From contig NZ_DAXW01000009.1 of the NCBI RefSeq assembly GCF_002506585.1, positions 72,100 to 136,099 on the forward strand: a DNA stretch of 64,000 nt, written 5' to 3'. The notes below the pieces were generated by a model that ran no database searches, was not told where the DNA came from, and saw only the letters and a program-made list of their open reading frames with translations. The translations under genes were made by a program, and so were the position numbers. Each line of letters starts with the position of its first letter. The stretch's first letter is position 1. The stretch comes from Methanoculleus sp. UBA430. Its GTDB lineage: Archaea; Halobacteriota; Methanomicrobia; Methanomicrobiales; Methanoculleaceae. Below are positions 43,836 to 53,055 of the stretch, piece by piece.

Positions 43836-44963
43836 TTTTCATACACCTCTCTAAACGTCCTACCTATACCATCAAGTAATCCGAATGGATAGGTCTAATT
43901 AATCAGTAATTTAAGAGTGCTATTAATAGGTTTCGAAATGATCGCTGTGCCCCGGTGACGGAGCCTCATTTGGGGCATTTATCGTCGCTGTAAGTTAATT
44001 TCCATAGTTAAACATGAAGAATCAATAAATAACGCTTTAACCTTCGGATTGGAGACCACGCAGAATATAGGTAGTTTTAGGGGATGTTCGACGGTATTCC
44101 GGGAGCAGGCGCGCCCGGTCTCCGGCAGTAGCCCATTCCCCCTTCCGGGACAGAAAAAATACGGCATTATCACCGCACTTGACATGCGCGCAGGAATGAC
44201 CATCAGGGACCGGCTTTCAGTCAGGCAGATTAACTTTGTTTTGAAGAGAAGGCCGGCCAGCGCCTCGCTTCCAGAGCAGTCTCCGGTTCCGTGCCGGACC
44301 TCGCTTCAGGCGGACTGCAGACACCGTGGGCGTAAGCCTTTGTGGTGCCGCAGTAGCCGACGCATGCCTCGGGTACAGCCTGCCCTGTAGACCGATCAGG
44401 GGGTATGCTCCCGGGAAGGGTCCCCCTCCCGCCGCATGATGACCGTGTAACTCGGAAGACGCCGTTCGGACGCTGCAGGAGCGTTATCAGGCGTCTTTGG
44501 AAGATGTACAGCGGATTTTGGAGAGGAGTGCCGAACGGCTGGAGGAGGGGCATCCCGGTTCGGGCTGCGCGCCCACCCGTCACCCGACGGCCGATGCACG
44601 GCACGACGGACGTGCCGGCCGCAGCTGGCGCAGGAGCCGGACGTGCGCAGCCAGGAACATGAACGAAGCAGGATCCTACAGGGCTCAAGGGAACTTTCTC
44701 CTCCGCGCTGCAGCCAATCAGATTGGGCAATCCCTCCAGGAGGAGCAGTGCCTGGTGCACCGGGAGACCTGCTTCCGGATCCGGTGTAAGCGCTCCGTGC
44801 CCTCTCAGGCAGGAATCGTCCTTCAGACACTATATCTTCCCGTCCCACACCACAGACCGTACCGGGAGCGCCGGCCGGCAATGTGCATTCAAAAACAATG
44901 TACTTCCACTGGGAATTAATCAAATAACATATCAGGTCGTATGAAAAATATTTCATAGATTTC
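43836..44963. other. gene-poor 1.1 kb between fdhC and clcA
   Basis: No intact gene is convincing. The ends are AT-rich and probably hold the fdhC promoter (minus) and the clcA promoter (plus). The middle is GC-rich. One frame reads SEDAVRTLQERYQASLEDVQRILERSAERLEEG (in pieces, about 44450-44545) and later FLLRAAANQIGQSLQ (about 44690-44735), which recall a coiled linker and the end of a GAF domain. It may be a decayed sensor gene; the evidence is weak. Confidence 0.4.
44940..44957. promoter_or_regulatory. inverted repeat just upstream of clcA
   Basis: TATGAAA-AATA-TTTCATA is a perfect 7-base inverted repeat ending six bases before the clcA ATG. It could be an operator near transcription start or a short hairpin at the ribosome binding region. 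Confidence 0.35.
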
Positions 44964-46847
44964 ATGCAGATCGAGGAAGCCGTCACTCCTTACAGGAGGG
45001 TCATACTTATCGCCATCATCGTCGGGCTTATCGCCGGCCTCGGTGCCCTGTTCTTCTTTGAAGGGCTGAAACTGGGAACTGCGTTTTTCATGGAAGGCAT
45101 CGTCGGGTTCAACCTCCCGAAGGAAGGGCAGACCCTCCAGGATATCAGCCAGTGGGCTCCTCCCGATCACCTCTGGATGATCCTCCCCGTCATCTGTTTC
45201 GGGGGGCTTCTCTCCGGCATCCTGGTCTACACCCTTGCCCCGGAGGCGGAAGGTCACGGGACCGATGCAGCGATCAGGGCGTTTCACGGAGGAAAGCGGG
45301 TACGCTGGCGTGTCCCTCTCGTTAAAGCCGTCACCGCCATCCTGACCATCTCGACGGGAGGAAGCGCGGGCCGTGAAGGGCCGACCGCGCAGATCTCGGC
45401 CGGTTTCGGTTCGATCGCCGCCGACCTGTTAGGCCTCTCCCCCCGCGAGCGGAGGCTTGCCATCGCCACCGGTGTCGGCGCCGGGATCGGCACGATCTTC
45501 ATGGCACCTCTCGGCGGGGCAATCCTCGCCGCGGAGATCCTCTACAAGCAGGACTTCGAGACCGAAGCGATCGTTCCCGCGTTTCTGGCCTCTGTCATCG
45601 GATATGCCATGTTCGGCCTGGTCGAAGGGTTTGAACCGGTCTTCGGTCCCGCGGCGACCTCCTGGAACGTCTTTCAGATCCCGTTCTTCATCCTCCTCGG
45701 CGTGGTCTCGACGGCAGTCGGCCTGATCTACATAAACGCCTTCTATGGGACGAACAGGATTTTTAAGGAGATATTCGGCCGGTTCAACCTCCCGAATCAC
45801 TTCAAACCCCTTGCCGGGGCGTTTCTCACCGGCATATTCGTCCTTGCTCTTGCGGCCCTCTCTCCCGAAGCGGCAATCGTCGGGCTCGGGAGCCTCGGAA
45901 CCGGATACGGCTTTGCGCAACTTGCCCTCTATAACATGCTCCCCGTCGGGGTGCTGCTCTTCCTCCCGTTTGCAAAGATCCTGACGACATCGCTCACCAT
46001 CGGCTCGGGGGGGAGCGGCGGCGTCTTCGCACCGGGACTGGTGATCGGGGGGGCGACAGGAGGGGCCTTCGGTTCCCTGCTGCACCTCGCGCTCCCCGGC
46101 ATCGTGCCCGCAGAATCCGTGCCGGTCTTCTTCGTCGTCGGGATGATCGCCCTCTTCGGTGCGATCTCCCATGCACCCATCGCGGTCATGATCATGGTCG
46201 TAGAGATGACCGGCGACTTCTCCCTGCTCGTGCCGGCGATGGGCGCTGTCTCGGTGGCGGTCATTCTCATCGGCCAGTCCACCATCTTCCGTGAGCAGGT
46301 GCTGGACCGGTCCCAATCTCCTGCTCACAGGGACGAGTATATGGTTGAAATCCTCCAGGATATCCATGCCGGCGATATTATGGTGCCCCGTGACCGGATC
46401 CTGGCTGTATCGCCCGATGACAGGGTTGGACGGGTGCTCCACCTGATCGACGAGACACTGCACACCGGGTTTCCGGTGCTCGATGGGGAGGGCAAACTCG
46501 TCGGCATCATCGCTCTCGATGATGTCAGAGATAACCGGATAAACGGCGAGCATGACGTCCTGGTGAAGGAGGCCATGAGCTCACGGGTATTCACCGTTCA
46601 CCATGCCTGTACGTTGCGCGATGCCCTGGACCTGATGACCGAGCACGACATTCACCACCTGCCTGTTGTTCCGGCAGATGATCCGGGGGTGCTCTCCGGC
46701 TTCATCACCCGGACAGATATTATGAAGGCCTATACCCGGAAGGTATCTCAGTCGGCAGGGAGACGCCGTACAGGGTCCGTCACCCTGATCGAACCGGGTA
46801 TGGCGGCAGGAAACAGTCCCGGCGAGAAAAAGAGGGTTGATGGTTGA
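44964..46847 (+). CDS. ClC-type chloride channel/transporter with CBS domains
   Basis: A 627-residue ClC protein. The anion-binding loops are STGGSAGREGPTAQ (the gating Glu is in GREGP, about residue 138) and GSGGSGGVFAPGL. The presence of the gating Glu suggests either a proton-coupled exchanger or a gated channel. Two CBS domains follow from about residue 465 (HAGDIMVPRDRILAVSPDD... and VKEAMSSRVFTVHHACTLRDALDLM), ending in a polar tail. It is convergent with fdhB, ending 14 bases away. Confidence 0.9.
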   Translation: MQIEEAVTPYRRVILIAIIVGLIAGLGALFFFEGLKLGTAFFMEGIVGFNLPKEGQTLQDISQWAPPDHLWMILPVICFGGLLSGILVYTLAPEAEGHGTDAAIRAFHGGKRVRWRVPLVKAVTAILTISTGGSAGREGPTAQISAGFGSIAADLLGLSPRERRLAIATGVGAGIGTIFMAPLGGAILAAEILYKQDFETEAIVPAFLASVIGYAMFGLVEGFEPVFGPAATSWNVFQIPFFILLGVVSTAVGLIYINAFYGTNRIFKEIFGRFNLPNHFKPLAGAFLTGIFVLALAALSPEAAIVGLGSLGTGYGFAQLALYNMLPVGVLLFLPFAKILTTSLTIGSGGSGGVFAPGLVIGGATGGAFGSLLHLALPGIVPAESVPVFFVVGMIALFGAISHAPIAVMIMVVEMTGDFSLLVPAMGAVSVAVILIGQSTIFREQVLDRSQSPAHRDEYMVEILQDIHAGDIMVPRDRILAVSPDDRVGRVLHLIDETLHTGFPVLDGEGKLVGIIALDDVRDNRINGEHDVLVKEAMSSRVFTVHHACTLRDALDLMTEHDIHHLPVVPADDPGVLSGFITRTDIMKAYTRKVSQSAGRRRTGSVTLIEPGMAAGNSPGEKKRVDG

Positions 46848-46861
46848 GCGTTGCATTCAGG

Positions 46862-48127
46862 TCATTTGAACACGTCAAAGATCTGGTCGCTCCCCGTCGC
46901 GATGAGCCGGTCGCGCTCTGAACTCTCCTCGACGAGCGCGAGCACGGGGGGAGTCATATCCTCGCCCGGGTGGAACCCAAAGAGCCTCTCGAGGTCGACC
47001 TGGATGGCGTGCAGGAAGACCGAGTTTGAGATCTCCACAGGACAGAGCTCCTCGCACTGGCCGCAGTTGACACAGGAGTCGGAGATATGCGCGAACCGGA
47101 TCAGGTGGAACATGAACGGCGGCGGGATGACGCCGGGCTCGACCAGGTAGTCCTTCTTCGTACTGCAGTCGATACAGTAGCAGATCGGGCAGTTCTCGAT
47201 GCAGGAGTAGCACTTGATGCACCGGGAGGTCTGCTCCCGGATCCGGTTCAGGCGCTCCGTCCCCTCGCCGAGCGCCCCGAAGTAGCGTTCCCGCCATTTG
47301 TCGCCGAGTTTCAGCATGGCGTTCTCGACCTTGCCGCGGATCTCGATCCCCTTCGGATTTGCCGCCTCCGTCGCCACGGCGCCGGCCTGGATAGCGCTGT
47401 TGAGGAGGTTCGCGCCCTTCTCGGAGCAGACCTCGACGAATGTGGCGTTGCCGGCTTTTTCCCCAATAACGCCCCAGTTCCCGCAGGCGAGATCCGCCTG
47501 ACGCGGGATCTTGATCTTGCACCGCCGGCAATTGGACCGGCGGCCGAGCCCCTCGTTCCCGAGAAGGTCTTCTGCCCCCTCCTCGAGTTCATCGATCGAG
47601 ACGGAGGCGTGCTCGCCGTCCTTTGTGACAACGATGAACTTTCCCTTGTCGATCTCCTCCTTGACGACATCGTCGGGGTCGAGGCCAAGCTTCTCCCGGA
47701 CGACGGTCCGCGCTACCTCCGGCCGGATGGTGCCGCCGCAGTTGAGGCCGATCACGATGATGTTGTCCAGGTTGACCTGCCCGCGTTTGGCCATCTCGTA
47801 GATAGCCTTGACGTCGCAGCCCTTGAGGACCGTCGCAATCCGCATATTGGGATCGGTTGCGAGGAGGCACCGCCGCATCTGTTTGGGGAGGAGCAGGGTG
47901 CCGCAGTGGAGCGAGCCCGCAATGCCTCCGATCTCGGCGGGGTCGGTGATCAGCGCCGGCAGGGCGTCGTAGACGTCCGCGCCCTTCCGGACCGCAAAGA
48001 CCCCGTCAACCATACCGCTCTCGAGAGCGTGGCGCAGCAGGGCGGTCACCGCTCCGCCGGTCTCGGCCTTCTCGCGGAGTTCGTCGTCCGTCGTCCATGC
48101 ATAGAGTAAATCGCCTTTTCCTGCCAT
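46862..48127 (-). CDS. fdhB: F420-dependent formate dehydrogenase, beta subunit
   Basis: A 421-residue iron-sulfur and FAD-containing subunit that passes electrons from formate to F420. The N-terminal part is the FrhB/FdhB coenzyme-F420 domain (TGGAVTALLRHALESG, IGLNCGGTIRPE). C-terminal cluster motifs are CIKCYSCIENCPICYCIDC and CVNCGQCEELCPV. It begins three bases after fdhA. Some FdhB proteins also link to heterodisulfide reductase for electron bifurcation. Confidence 0.95.
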   Translation of the reverse strand: MAGKGDLLYAWTTDDELREKAETGGAVTALLRHALESGMVDGVFAVRKGADVYDALPALITDPAEIGGIAGSLHCGTLLLPKQMRRCLLATDPNMRIATVLKGCDVKAIYEMAKRGQVNLDNIIVIGLNCGGTIRPEVARTVVREKLGLDPDDVVKEEIDKGKFIVVTKDGEHASVSIDELEEGAEDLLGNEGLGRRSNCRRCKIKIPRQADLACGNWGVIGEKAGNATFVEVCSEKGANLLNSAIQAGAVATEAANPKGIEIRGKVENAMLKLGDKWRERYFGALGEGTERLNRIREQTSRCIKCYSCIENCPICYCIDCSTKKDYLVEPGVIPPPFMFHLIRFAHISDSCVNCGQCEELCPVEISNSVFLHAIQVDLERLFGFHPGEDMTPPVLALVEESSERDRLIATGSDQIFDVFK

Positions 48128-48130
48128 ATC

Positions 48131-50191
48131 TCACACCTCCCCGATTCTCTCGACCTTCACGGCACACGCCTTGAACTCAGGGATCTTTGCGATCGGGTCG
48201 AGCGCGTTGTTCGTCAGGACATTCGCCGCACACTCCCTGTAGTGGAACGGCATGAACATGACACCCTTCACGATGTCGGGGGTCACCTTCGCGGGGACGT
48301 CCACCGTGCCGCGGCGGGTGCTCGCCCGGACGACCTCGTCGTCCTTAATGCCGAGTTCCCTCGCATCCTCAGGGTTGATCTCGATCCAGCCCGTGGGTGC
48401 CTCCTTCTCAAGGCTCCGCGACCGGCGGGTCATGGTGCCGGTATGCCACTGCCAGATCGTACGGCCGGTCGTAAGGACGAACGGGTACTCGGCGTCCGGG
48501 ACCTCGGCGGGCGGTTTCCACTCGATGGGCGAGAAGACGCCCAGGCCGTCGGGCATCGCAAACTTCTCCCGGTGGAGGATCGCCGTTCCCGGGTGCTCCG
48601 CCGTCGGGCAGGGCCAGTGCAGGCCGTCCGGATCGAGGCGAGCGTAGGACATCCCGTGGTAGGAGGGCGTCACGGCGGCGACCTCGTTAAAGACCGCTTC
48701 AGGGCTTTCGAACGCAAACTGTTTCTCGTAGCCCATCCTGCTCCCGAGCTCGCAGATGATCCGCCAGTCTTCCTTCGCTTCGCCGGGTGCCTGCTGTGCC
48801 TTCTTCCAGCGCTGGACACGCCGCTCGGTGTTCGTCTGGGTGCCGTCCTTCTCGGCGTAGCAGACGGCGGGCAGAATGACGTCGGCGAGTTCGCCCGTCT
48901 CGGTCATGAAGATGTCCTGCACGACCAGGAACTCGAGGTTCCGGAGGGCCTCCTCGACGTGGTGGAGGTCGGGATCGGAGAGCATCGGGTTCTCGCCCAT
49001 GATGTACATCGCCTTGATCTCACCGGGCTTGTCGGCGAGGACGTTGATCATCTCGGTGACGGTGTAGCCGACCCTGCCCTCGGCAATATCCTCGACGCCC
49101 CACATCTCCATCATCTTCTTCCGGGTCGCCTCGTCGGTGACCTTCTGGTAGCCGGAGTAGACGTTCGGGAGGGCTCCCATATCGCAGGCACCCTGGACGT
49201 TGTTCTGGCCGCGGAGCGGGTTCACGCCGCTGCCGGGCTTGCCCAGGTTGCCGGTGAGCATCATCAGGTTCGCGGTCGATTTGACGTTGTCGACGCCGAC
49301 GGTGTGCTGGGTGATGCCCATCGAGTAGATGAGCGCGGCAGCATCGGCCGTTGCGATCCACTCGGCCGCGGTCCTGAGGCTCTCGACCGGAATCCCCGAG
49401 ATCTTTGAGACGTTCTCAAGGCTGTAAGTCTCCTGCATGACGACCTCCTTGAGGTTCTCGTAATCCTTCGTTCGGTTCGCAATGAACTCCTTATCCTCCC
49501 TGCCGTTCCGGATGATCTCCTGCATCAGGCCGTTTAAGATGGCGACATCGGTTCCGGAGACGAACGGCATGTAGAGATCAGCCTGTCGGGCGGTCGGGGT
49601 GAAGCGCGGGTCGGCGACGATCACCTTCCCGCCGCTCTCTCTTGCACGGACGATGCTCCGTGCAATGAGCGGGTGCTGCTCGAAGGTATTACTCCCGAGG
49701 ACGAAGACGCACTTTGAATCGGCGATGTCCTTGATCGAGTTCGTCATCGCGCCTGATCCGAAGACCGCCGCAAGGCCCGCGACGGTGGACGAGTGGCAGA
49801 GCCGGGCGCAGTGGTCGACGTTCGGGGTCTTGAGCGCCACCCGCGCGAACTTCTGCATCAGGTAATTCTCCTCGTTCGATGTCCGGGCGGAGGAGAGACA
49901 GGCCATCTCTCCGGGTTTATAGGACCTGAACTTCTCCGTGATCAGGTCGTAGGCCTCGTCCCAGGTCGCCTCGACGAACGTACCGTCCTTCTTGATGAGC
50001 GGTGTTGTCAGGCGGTCGGGGCTGTTGATAAACTCGTGGGCATACCGTCCTTTGGGGCAGAGTTTGCCGCCGTTGACGGGCGCACGCTGCCAGTGCGCCA
50101 CATCGAAGACCTTGCCGTCCCTCACGACAAGGTTGAACCCGCACCCGGTGCCGCAGTACGGGCATGTTGTCGATACATACTTGATATCCAT
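48131..50191 (-). CDS. fdhA: F420-dependent formate dehydrogenase, catalytic alpha subunit
   Basis: A 686-residue molybdopterin (Mo or W) oxidoreductase that oxidises formate to CO2. CPYCGTGCGFN with KLCPKG binds the [4Fe-4S] cluster (Cys10, 13, 17, 45). VDHCARLCHSSTV places a cysteine (Cys132) where some homologues have selenocysteine; the codon is TGC. The ATG at 50191 (MDIKYVSTTCPYCG) follows GAGGGAAC. A longer frame reaching 51922 in the same phase crosses two other genes and is a shadow. Confidence 0.96.
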   Translation of the reverse strand: MDIKYVSTTCPYCGTGCGFNLVVRDGKVFDVAHWQRAPVNGGKLCPKGRYAHEFINSPDRLTTPLIKKDGTFVEATWDEAYDLITEKFRSYKPGEMACLSSARTSNEENYLMQKFARVALKTPNVDHCARLCHSSTVAGLAAVFGSGAMTNSIKDIADSKCVFVLGSNTFEQHPLIARSIVRARESGGKVIVADPRFTPTARQADLYMPFVSGTDVAILNGLMQEIIRNGREDKEFIANRTKDYENLKEVVMQETYSLENVSKISGIPVESLRTAAEWIATADAAALIYSMGITQHTVGVDNVKSTANLMMLTGNLGKPGSGVNPLRGQNNVQGACDMGALPNVYSGYQKVTDEATRKKMMEMWGVEDIAEGRVGYTVTEMINVLADKPGEIKAMYIMGENPMLSDPDLHHVEEALRNLEFLVVQDIFMTETGELADVILPAVCYAEKDGTQTNTERRVQRWKKAQQAPGEAKEDWRIICELGSRMGYEKQFAFESPEAVFNEVAAVTPSYHGMSYARLDPDGLHWPCPTAEHPGTAILHREKFAMPDGLGVFSPIEWKPPAEVPDAEYPFVLTTGRTIWQWHTGTMTRRSRSLEKEAPTGWIEINPEDARELGIKDDEVVRASTRRGTVDVPAKVTPDIVKGVMFMPFHYRECAANVLTNNALDPIAKIPEFKACAVKVERIGEV

Positions 50192-50295
50192 AGTTGTTCC
50201 CTCTGGCGGGGACAACATGACGCCCGAATTATATAATATACGTGGTTCCGGCGGAATTTTTGAGGAATATTGGTGGAATGCCGCAGGAACCCGAC

Positions 50296-51543
50296 TCACA
50301 GGCCGGCCTGGACCGCCAGCGCCGCCACGAGCGTGACGATACCCGCCACCGAGAGCGGCAGGGTGTAGTTCCGCACGACCGCGGGAAAATCGTCGCCGGT
50401 CGTCCGTTTGAGCAGCCAGAAGAAGGGGTCGCTCACGTAGGAGAACATGAACGCTCCTGCAGAGATCATGAGCACCAGGGCAAGCGGGTTGATCGCCAGA
50501 GCGGCAGGGATCGTGGCGAGGATGGTGGCGGTGACGGTGGCGGTGACGACTCTTGAGCCCTGTGCCGCCTGCACCAGGGCGGCGACGACGAACGGGAGGA
50601 GGGTGATGGGGAGATAACCCTGAACGAGCGCGGCCACATCGGCAGGGAAGGTGCTTGCGGCGATGACGCCGCCGAGCGCTCCGGCACCGGCGAGGTCGAA
50701 GATGATGATCCCGGCGTTTTTCGTCCCCCGGGCAAGCGCCTTCTCCCGGACGTCGGCCGGAACGGTGAGAAGTGCGGCAAAGAGCCCGGCAAGAAGCGCC
50801 AGGTTGATGTTTGCAAGGGCGTGGAGCGGTGGGACGAAAGACCCTACTACGAGCGCGAAGACGATGACCAGGAACGGCAGCCAGGCGAGAAGGTGCCGCC
50901 CGCCCGCTATGGGAGCCGGTTCTGCCGGCAACGCCGCAGGCGTACCGCGGGCCCGCAGGGCGACAAGGAGACCGGCGAGGAGGAGGAGCGAGACAGGAAG
51001 GGTGACGAGGTCGACCTCCCAGGGCCGGCCGGCAAAGAGGCCGAGCGTCGTTATGGTGGAGTAGACCACTGGAGGGGGGTAGAGGAGCACGTAGGATATC
51101 ATCCCGGCGACGCCGGCGCAGTAGAGGAGGATCTTTGACGCCTGCCGGTCGGGCTGGAGGTGCGTGATGATGGGGGCGAGGATGACGAACGAGGTGATGC
51201 CGCACATCAGCGGGACGGAGAGGAGGTAGCCGGCCGACCCTGCCGTGGCAAGGGGGCGGTGCACCAGGCCCCGGATGTCGGCGACGATATTCTCTATCCG
51301 ACCACTCTCGCGGAGGACCTGGGCGATGCCGACTCCGCAGAAGATGACGATACCGAGGATGGAGAATATCCTGCCGGCGCCGCCCGTGATCGCCGCAATA
51401 AGCGTCTCCGCCGGCATCCCGGCAAGGGCGCCGAAGAGGACGGACGTCCCGACCAGGGTGAGAAACGGGGGGAGGTGATACCTGAGCGACGCGACGGTTA
51501 TCACGACGATGGCGACGGCGAAGGGGATGAGGGTCTCCATCAC
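50296..51543 (-). CDS. GntP-family permease
   Basis: A 415-residue membrane protein with about 12 hydrophobic segments, resembling the GntP gluconate/H+ symporter family: GGAGRIFSILGIVIFCGVGIAQVLRESG and QGSRVVTATVTATIL are characteristic loops. The substrate is probably an organic acid, but gluconate use is not expected in a methanogen. The start overlaps the methyltransferase stop codon (GTGATG), so either GTG at 51543 or ATG at 51540 is used, and the two genes are coupled. Confidence 0.75.
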   Translation of the reverse strand: MMETLIPFAVAIVVITVASLRYHLPPFLTLVGTSVLFGALAGMPAETLIAAITGGAGRIFSILGIVIFCGVGIAQVLRESGRIENIVADIRGLVHRPLATAGSAGYLLSVPLMCGITSFVILAPIITHLQPDRQASKILLYCAGVAGMISYVLLYPPPVVYSTITTLGLFAGRPWEVDLVTLPVSLLLLAGLLVALRARGTPAALPAEPAPIAGGRHLLAWLPFLVIVFALVVGSFVPPLHALANINLALLAGLFAALLTVPADVREKALARGTKNAGIIIFDLAGAGALGGVIAASTFPADVAALVQGYLPITLLPFVVAALVQAAQGSRVVTATVTATILATIPAALAINPLALVLMISAGAFMFSYVSDPFFWLLKRTTGDDFPAVVRNYTLPLSVAGIVTLVAALAVQAGL

Positions 51544-52442
51544 TCTTCCGTTGACGGCATGGGGTTATAAGGCCCGCCGGCCTTCTGCTCCATCTCGCGG
51601 CGGGCTTCAGCAATCCGGGCCCCGGCAATCTCCCGGTATCCCGGGTCGATTTCAAACCCGATAAAGTCCGCGCCGAGGGCAAGCGCCGCAAGCGCCGTGC
51701 TCCCGATGCCCATGAAGGGGTCGAGGACCAGCATCCCCGGCCGGCAGCCGTGGAGCCGGATGCACATCTCCGGGAGCTTCTCCGGGAAACTGGTCGGGTG
51801 GGGCCGGGAGGAGCGGATGGTCCGGTAGGGGATGAACCAGGTGTTCCCCCGGTCCCGGAGGTCGCGCTCCGCCGCCTTCCAGCGGCCGATGTTGCTCTTG
51901 TCCTGGTAGGGGACGCCGACACCCAGTTTGTCGAGGGCGACGCTCCCTTTCTTCGTGAAGTGGAATATATGCTCGTGGCACTGGCTCAGGTAACGGGAAC
52001 TGTTCACCGGCTGGTAGTGGCCGACGGCGATGTCCCCGAGTATGTTCTCGTAACCGCCGACATCCTCCTTCCCGATCGCGATCGCCTTGACCCAGTGGAT
52101 GACGTTCTGCAGCTCGAAGTAGGGGCGGAACCGCTGGACGGCGTCGAAGGGGATCCAGGGGTCCCGGGGTTTGCCGCCGATGTTGAGGAAGAACGAGCCG
52201 TCATCGGCGAGGACCCGCGCCGCCCCGGCGGCGACCTCCTCCAGCCAGCCGAGATACTCTTCACGGGGCTGCCGGTCGTTGTATGACCGGTATTCCTTGC
52301 CGATGTTGTAGGGCGGCGATGTGACGATGATATCGACAGAACCCGCCGGAAGGCGCTGCATGCCCGCTATGCAGTCCATGGTATGGATGGTATTGGCGGC
52401 AAGCCCGCCGGGTCCGTCCGTCTCTCTCTCCTCTCCTGCCAC
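51540..52442 (-). CDS. DNA methyltransferase, probable N4-cytosine type
   Basis: A 300-residue beta-class DNA methyltransferase. The catalytic motif TSPPYN (residues 41-46) comes before the AdoMet motif LDPFMGIGST (240-249), as in beta-class enzymes; the SPPY form favours N4-cytosine, though N6-adenine is possible. The target-recognition region lies between (about residues 120-215). No restriction endonuclease is next to it, so it looks like an orphan. It starts at a GTG and shares an overlap with the GntP gene. Confidence 0.85.
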   Translation of the reverse strand: MAGEERETDGPGGLAANTIHTMDCIAGMQRLPAGSVDIIVTSPPYNIGKEYRSYNDRQPREEYLGWLEEVAAGAARVLADDGSFFLNIGGKPRDPWIPFDAVQRFRPYFELQNVIHWVKAIAIGKEDVGGYENILGDIAVGHYQPVNSSRYLSQCHEHIFHFTKKGSVALDKLGVGVPYQDKSNIGRWKAAERDLRDRGNTWFIPYRTIRSSRPHPTSFPEKLPEMCIRLHGCRPGMLVLDPFMGIGSTALAALALGADFIGFEIDPGYREIAGARIAEARREMEQKAGGPYNPMPSTEE

Positions 52443-52501
52443 TCAGATCATATTACAGGTTCGCGGTCCTCCGCAAAAAGGTGAACGAACCGGGACGGGT
52501 G

Positions 52502-52849
52502 TCAGGATCTTGCGTCCTCGCCCAGCACCTTCTGCCGGGTCCGCTCCAGGGTGTCGATGAAGTCCTCTACCTCATAAGGGTTGAGTCCTTCGCTCGTGGA
52601 GCCTTCACGTTCGAGGTAGACGATCTGGAGGAGCGCGTCTTTGAGGATCTCAAGACGGCTCTCCGGCGGGAGGATTATCTCGAACCGGCGGAAGATACGG
52701 TCGGATATGCAGACGAAATCACCGTGCATGGACGCAAACGAGAGGATTTCGTCTGCTGAAGGAACATCGCCCTGGCTCACCTCGACTTCCAGGACTGCGG
52801 GCGCATCGCCGCCCTCTTCTGCAAAACAGCGGGTGACCCTGATCTTCGT
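52502..52849 (-). CDS. small protein with apparent ACG start codon
   Basis: A protein of about 115 residues of unknown function. The coding pattern continues upstream of the first standard start (GTG at 52780) as KIRVTRCFAEEGGDAPAV and LEVEVSQGDV, up to an ACG at 52849. GGAGGAG lies five bases before that ACG and a TATA box about 45 bases before it, so the natural start is almost certainly there. Either ACG is used as a rare start or an ATG has mutated. A conservative call would begin at 52780 (92 residues). Confidence 0.55.
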   Translation of the reverse strand, partial: TKIRVTRCFAEEGGDAPAVLEVEVSQGDVPSADEILSFASMHGDFVCISDRIFRRFEIILPPESRLEILKDALLQIVYLEREGSTSEGLNPYEVEDFIDTLERTRQKVLGEDARS

Positions 52850-52854
52850 GGCTG

Positions 52855-52899
52855 CTCCTCCGGTTCCGGCGAACTATTCTCTACAGAGAATAATATAGT
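52855..52899 (-). promoter_or_regulatory. promoter with palindrome and strong ribosome binding site
   Basis: On the minus strand: a TATA-like CTATATTA at about 52892-52899, then a perfect inverted repeat TATTCTC-TGTA-GAGAATA at 52875-52892, then GGAGGAG at 52855-52861. The palindrome would cover the TATA edge and the transcription start, as an operator does. Confidence 0.6.
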
Positions 52900-53055
52900 T
52901 GCGATGACGGGGAGGAGATCTTCCCCGTTGGGCATCGGGGTCATGCCGGCACGGCGGAAGGGACGTGCCAGTCGGGCGACGCGGGGCGGTGAGGGCAGGA
53001 CGCGAGAAGGCAGGTCGCGCTTCACAGGGAGTCTCCCCCTCAGGCATCTCCCGGC

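Noticed and set aside
44230..44986. Minus-strand frames of 176 and 196 residues in the fdhC-clcA gap
   Set aside because: Low-complexity Arg/Pro/Ser composition, overlapping each other in different frames, and no recognisable fold.
49790..49815. Selenocysteine codon in fdhA
   Set aside because: The codon at the active-site position is TGC, an ordinary cysteine.
50192..51922. Upstream extension of the fdhA frame to a 1263-residue protein
   Set aside because: It crosses the GntP gene and part of the methyltransferase in another frame, has Arg/Pro-rich shadow composition, and FdhA has a clear start at 50191.
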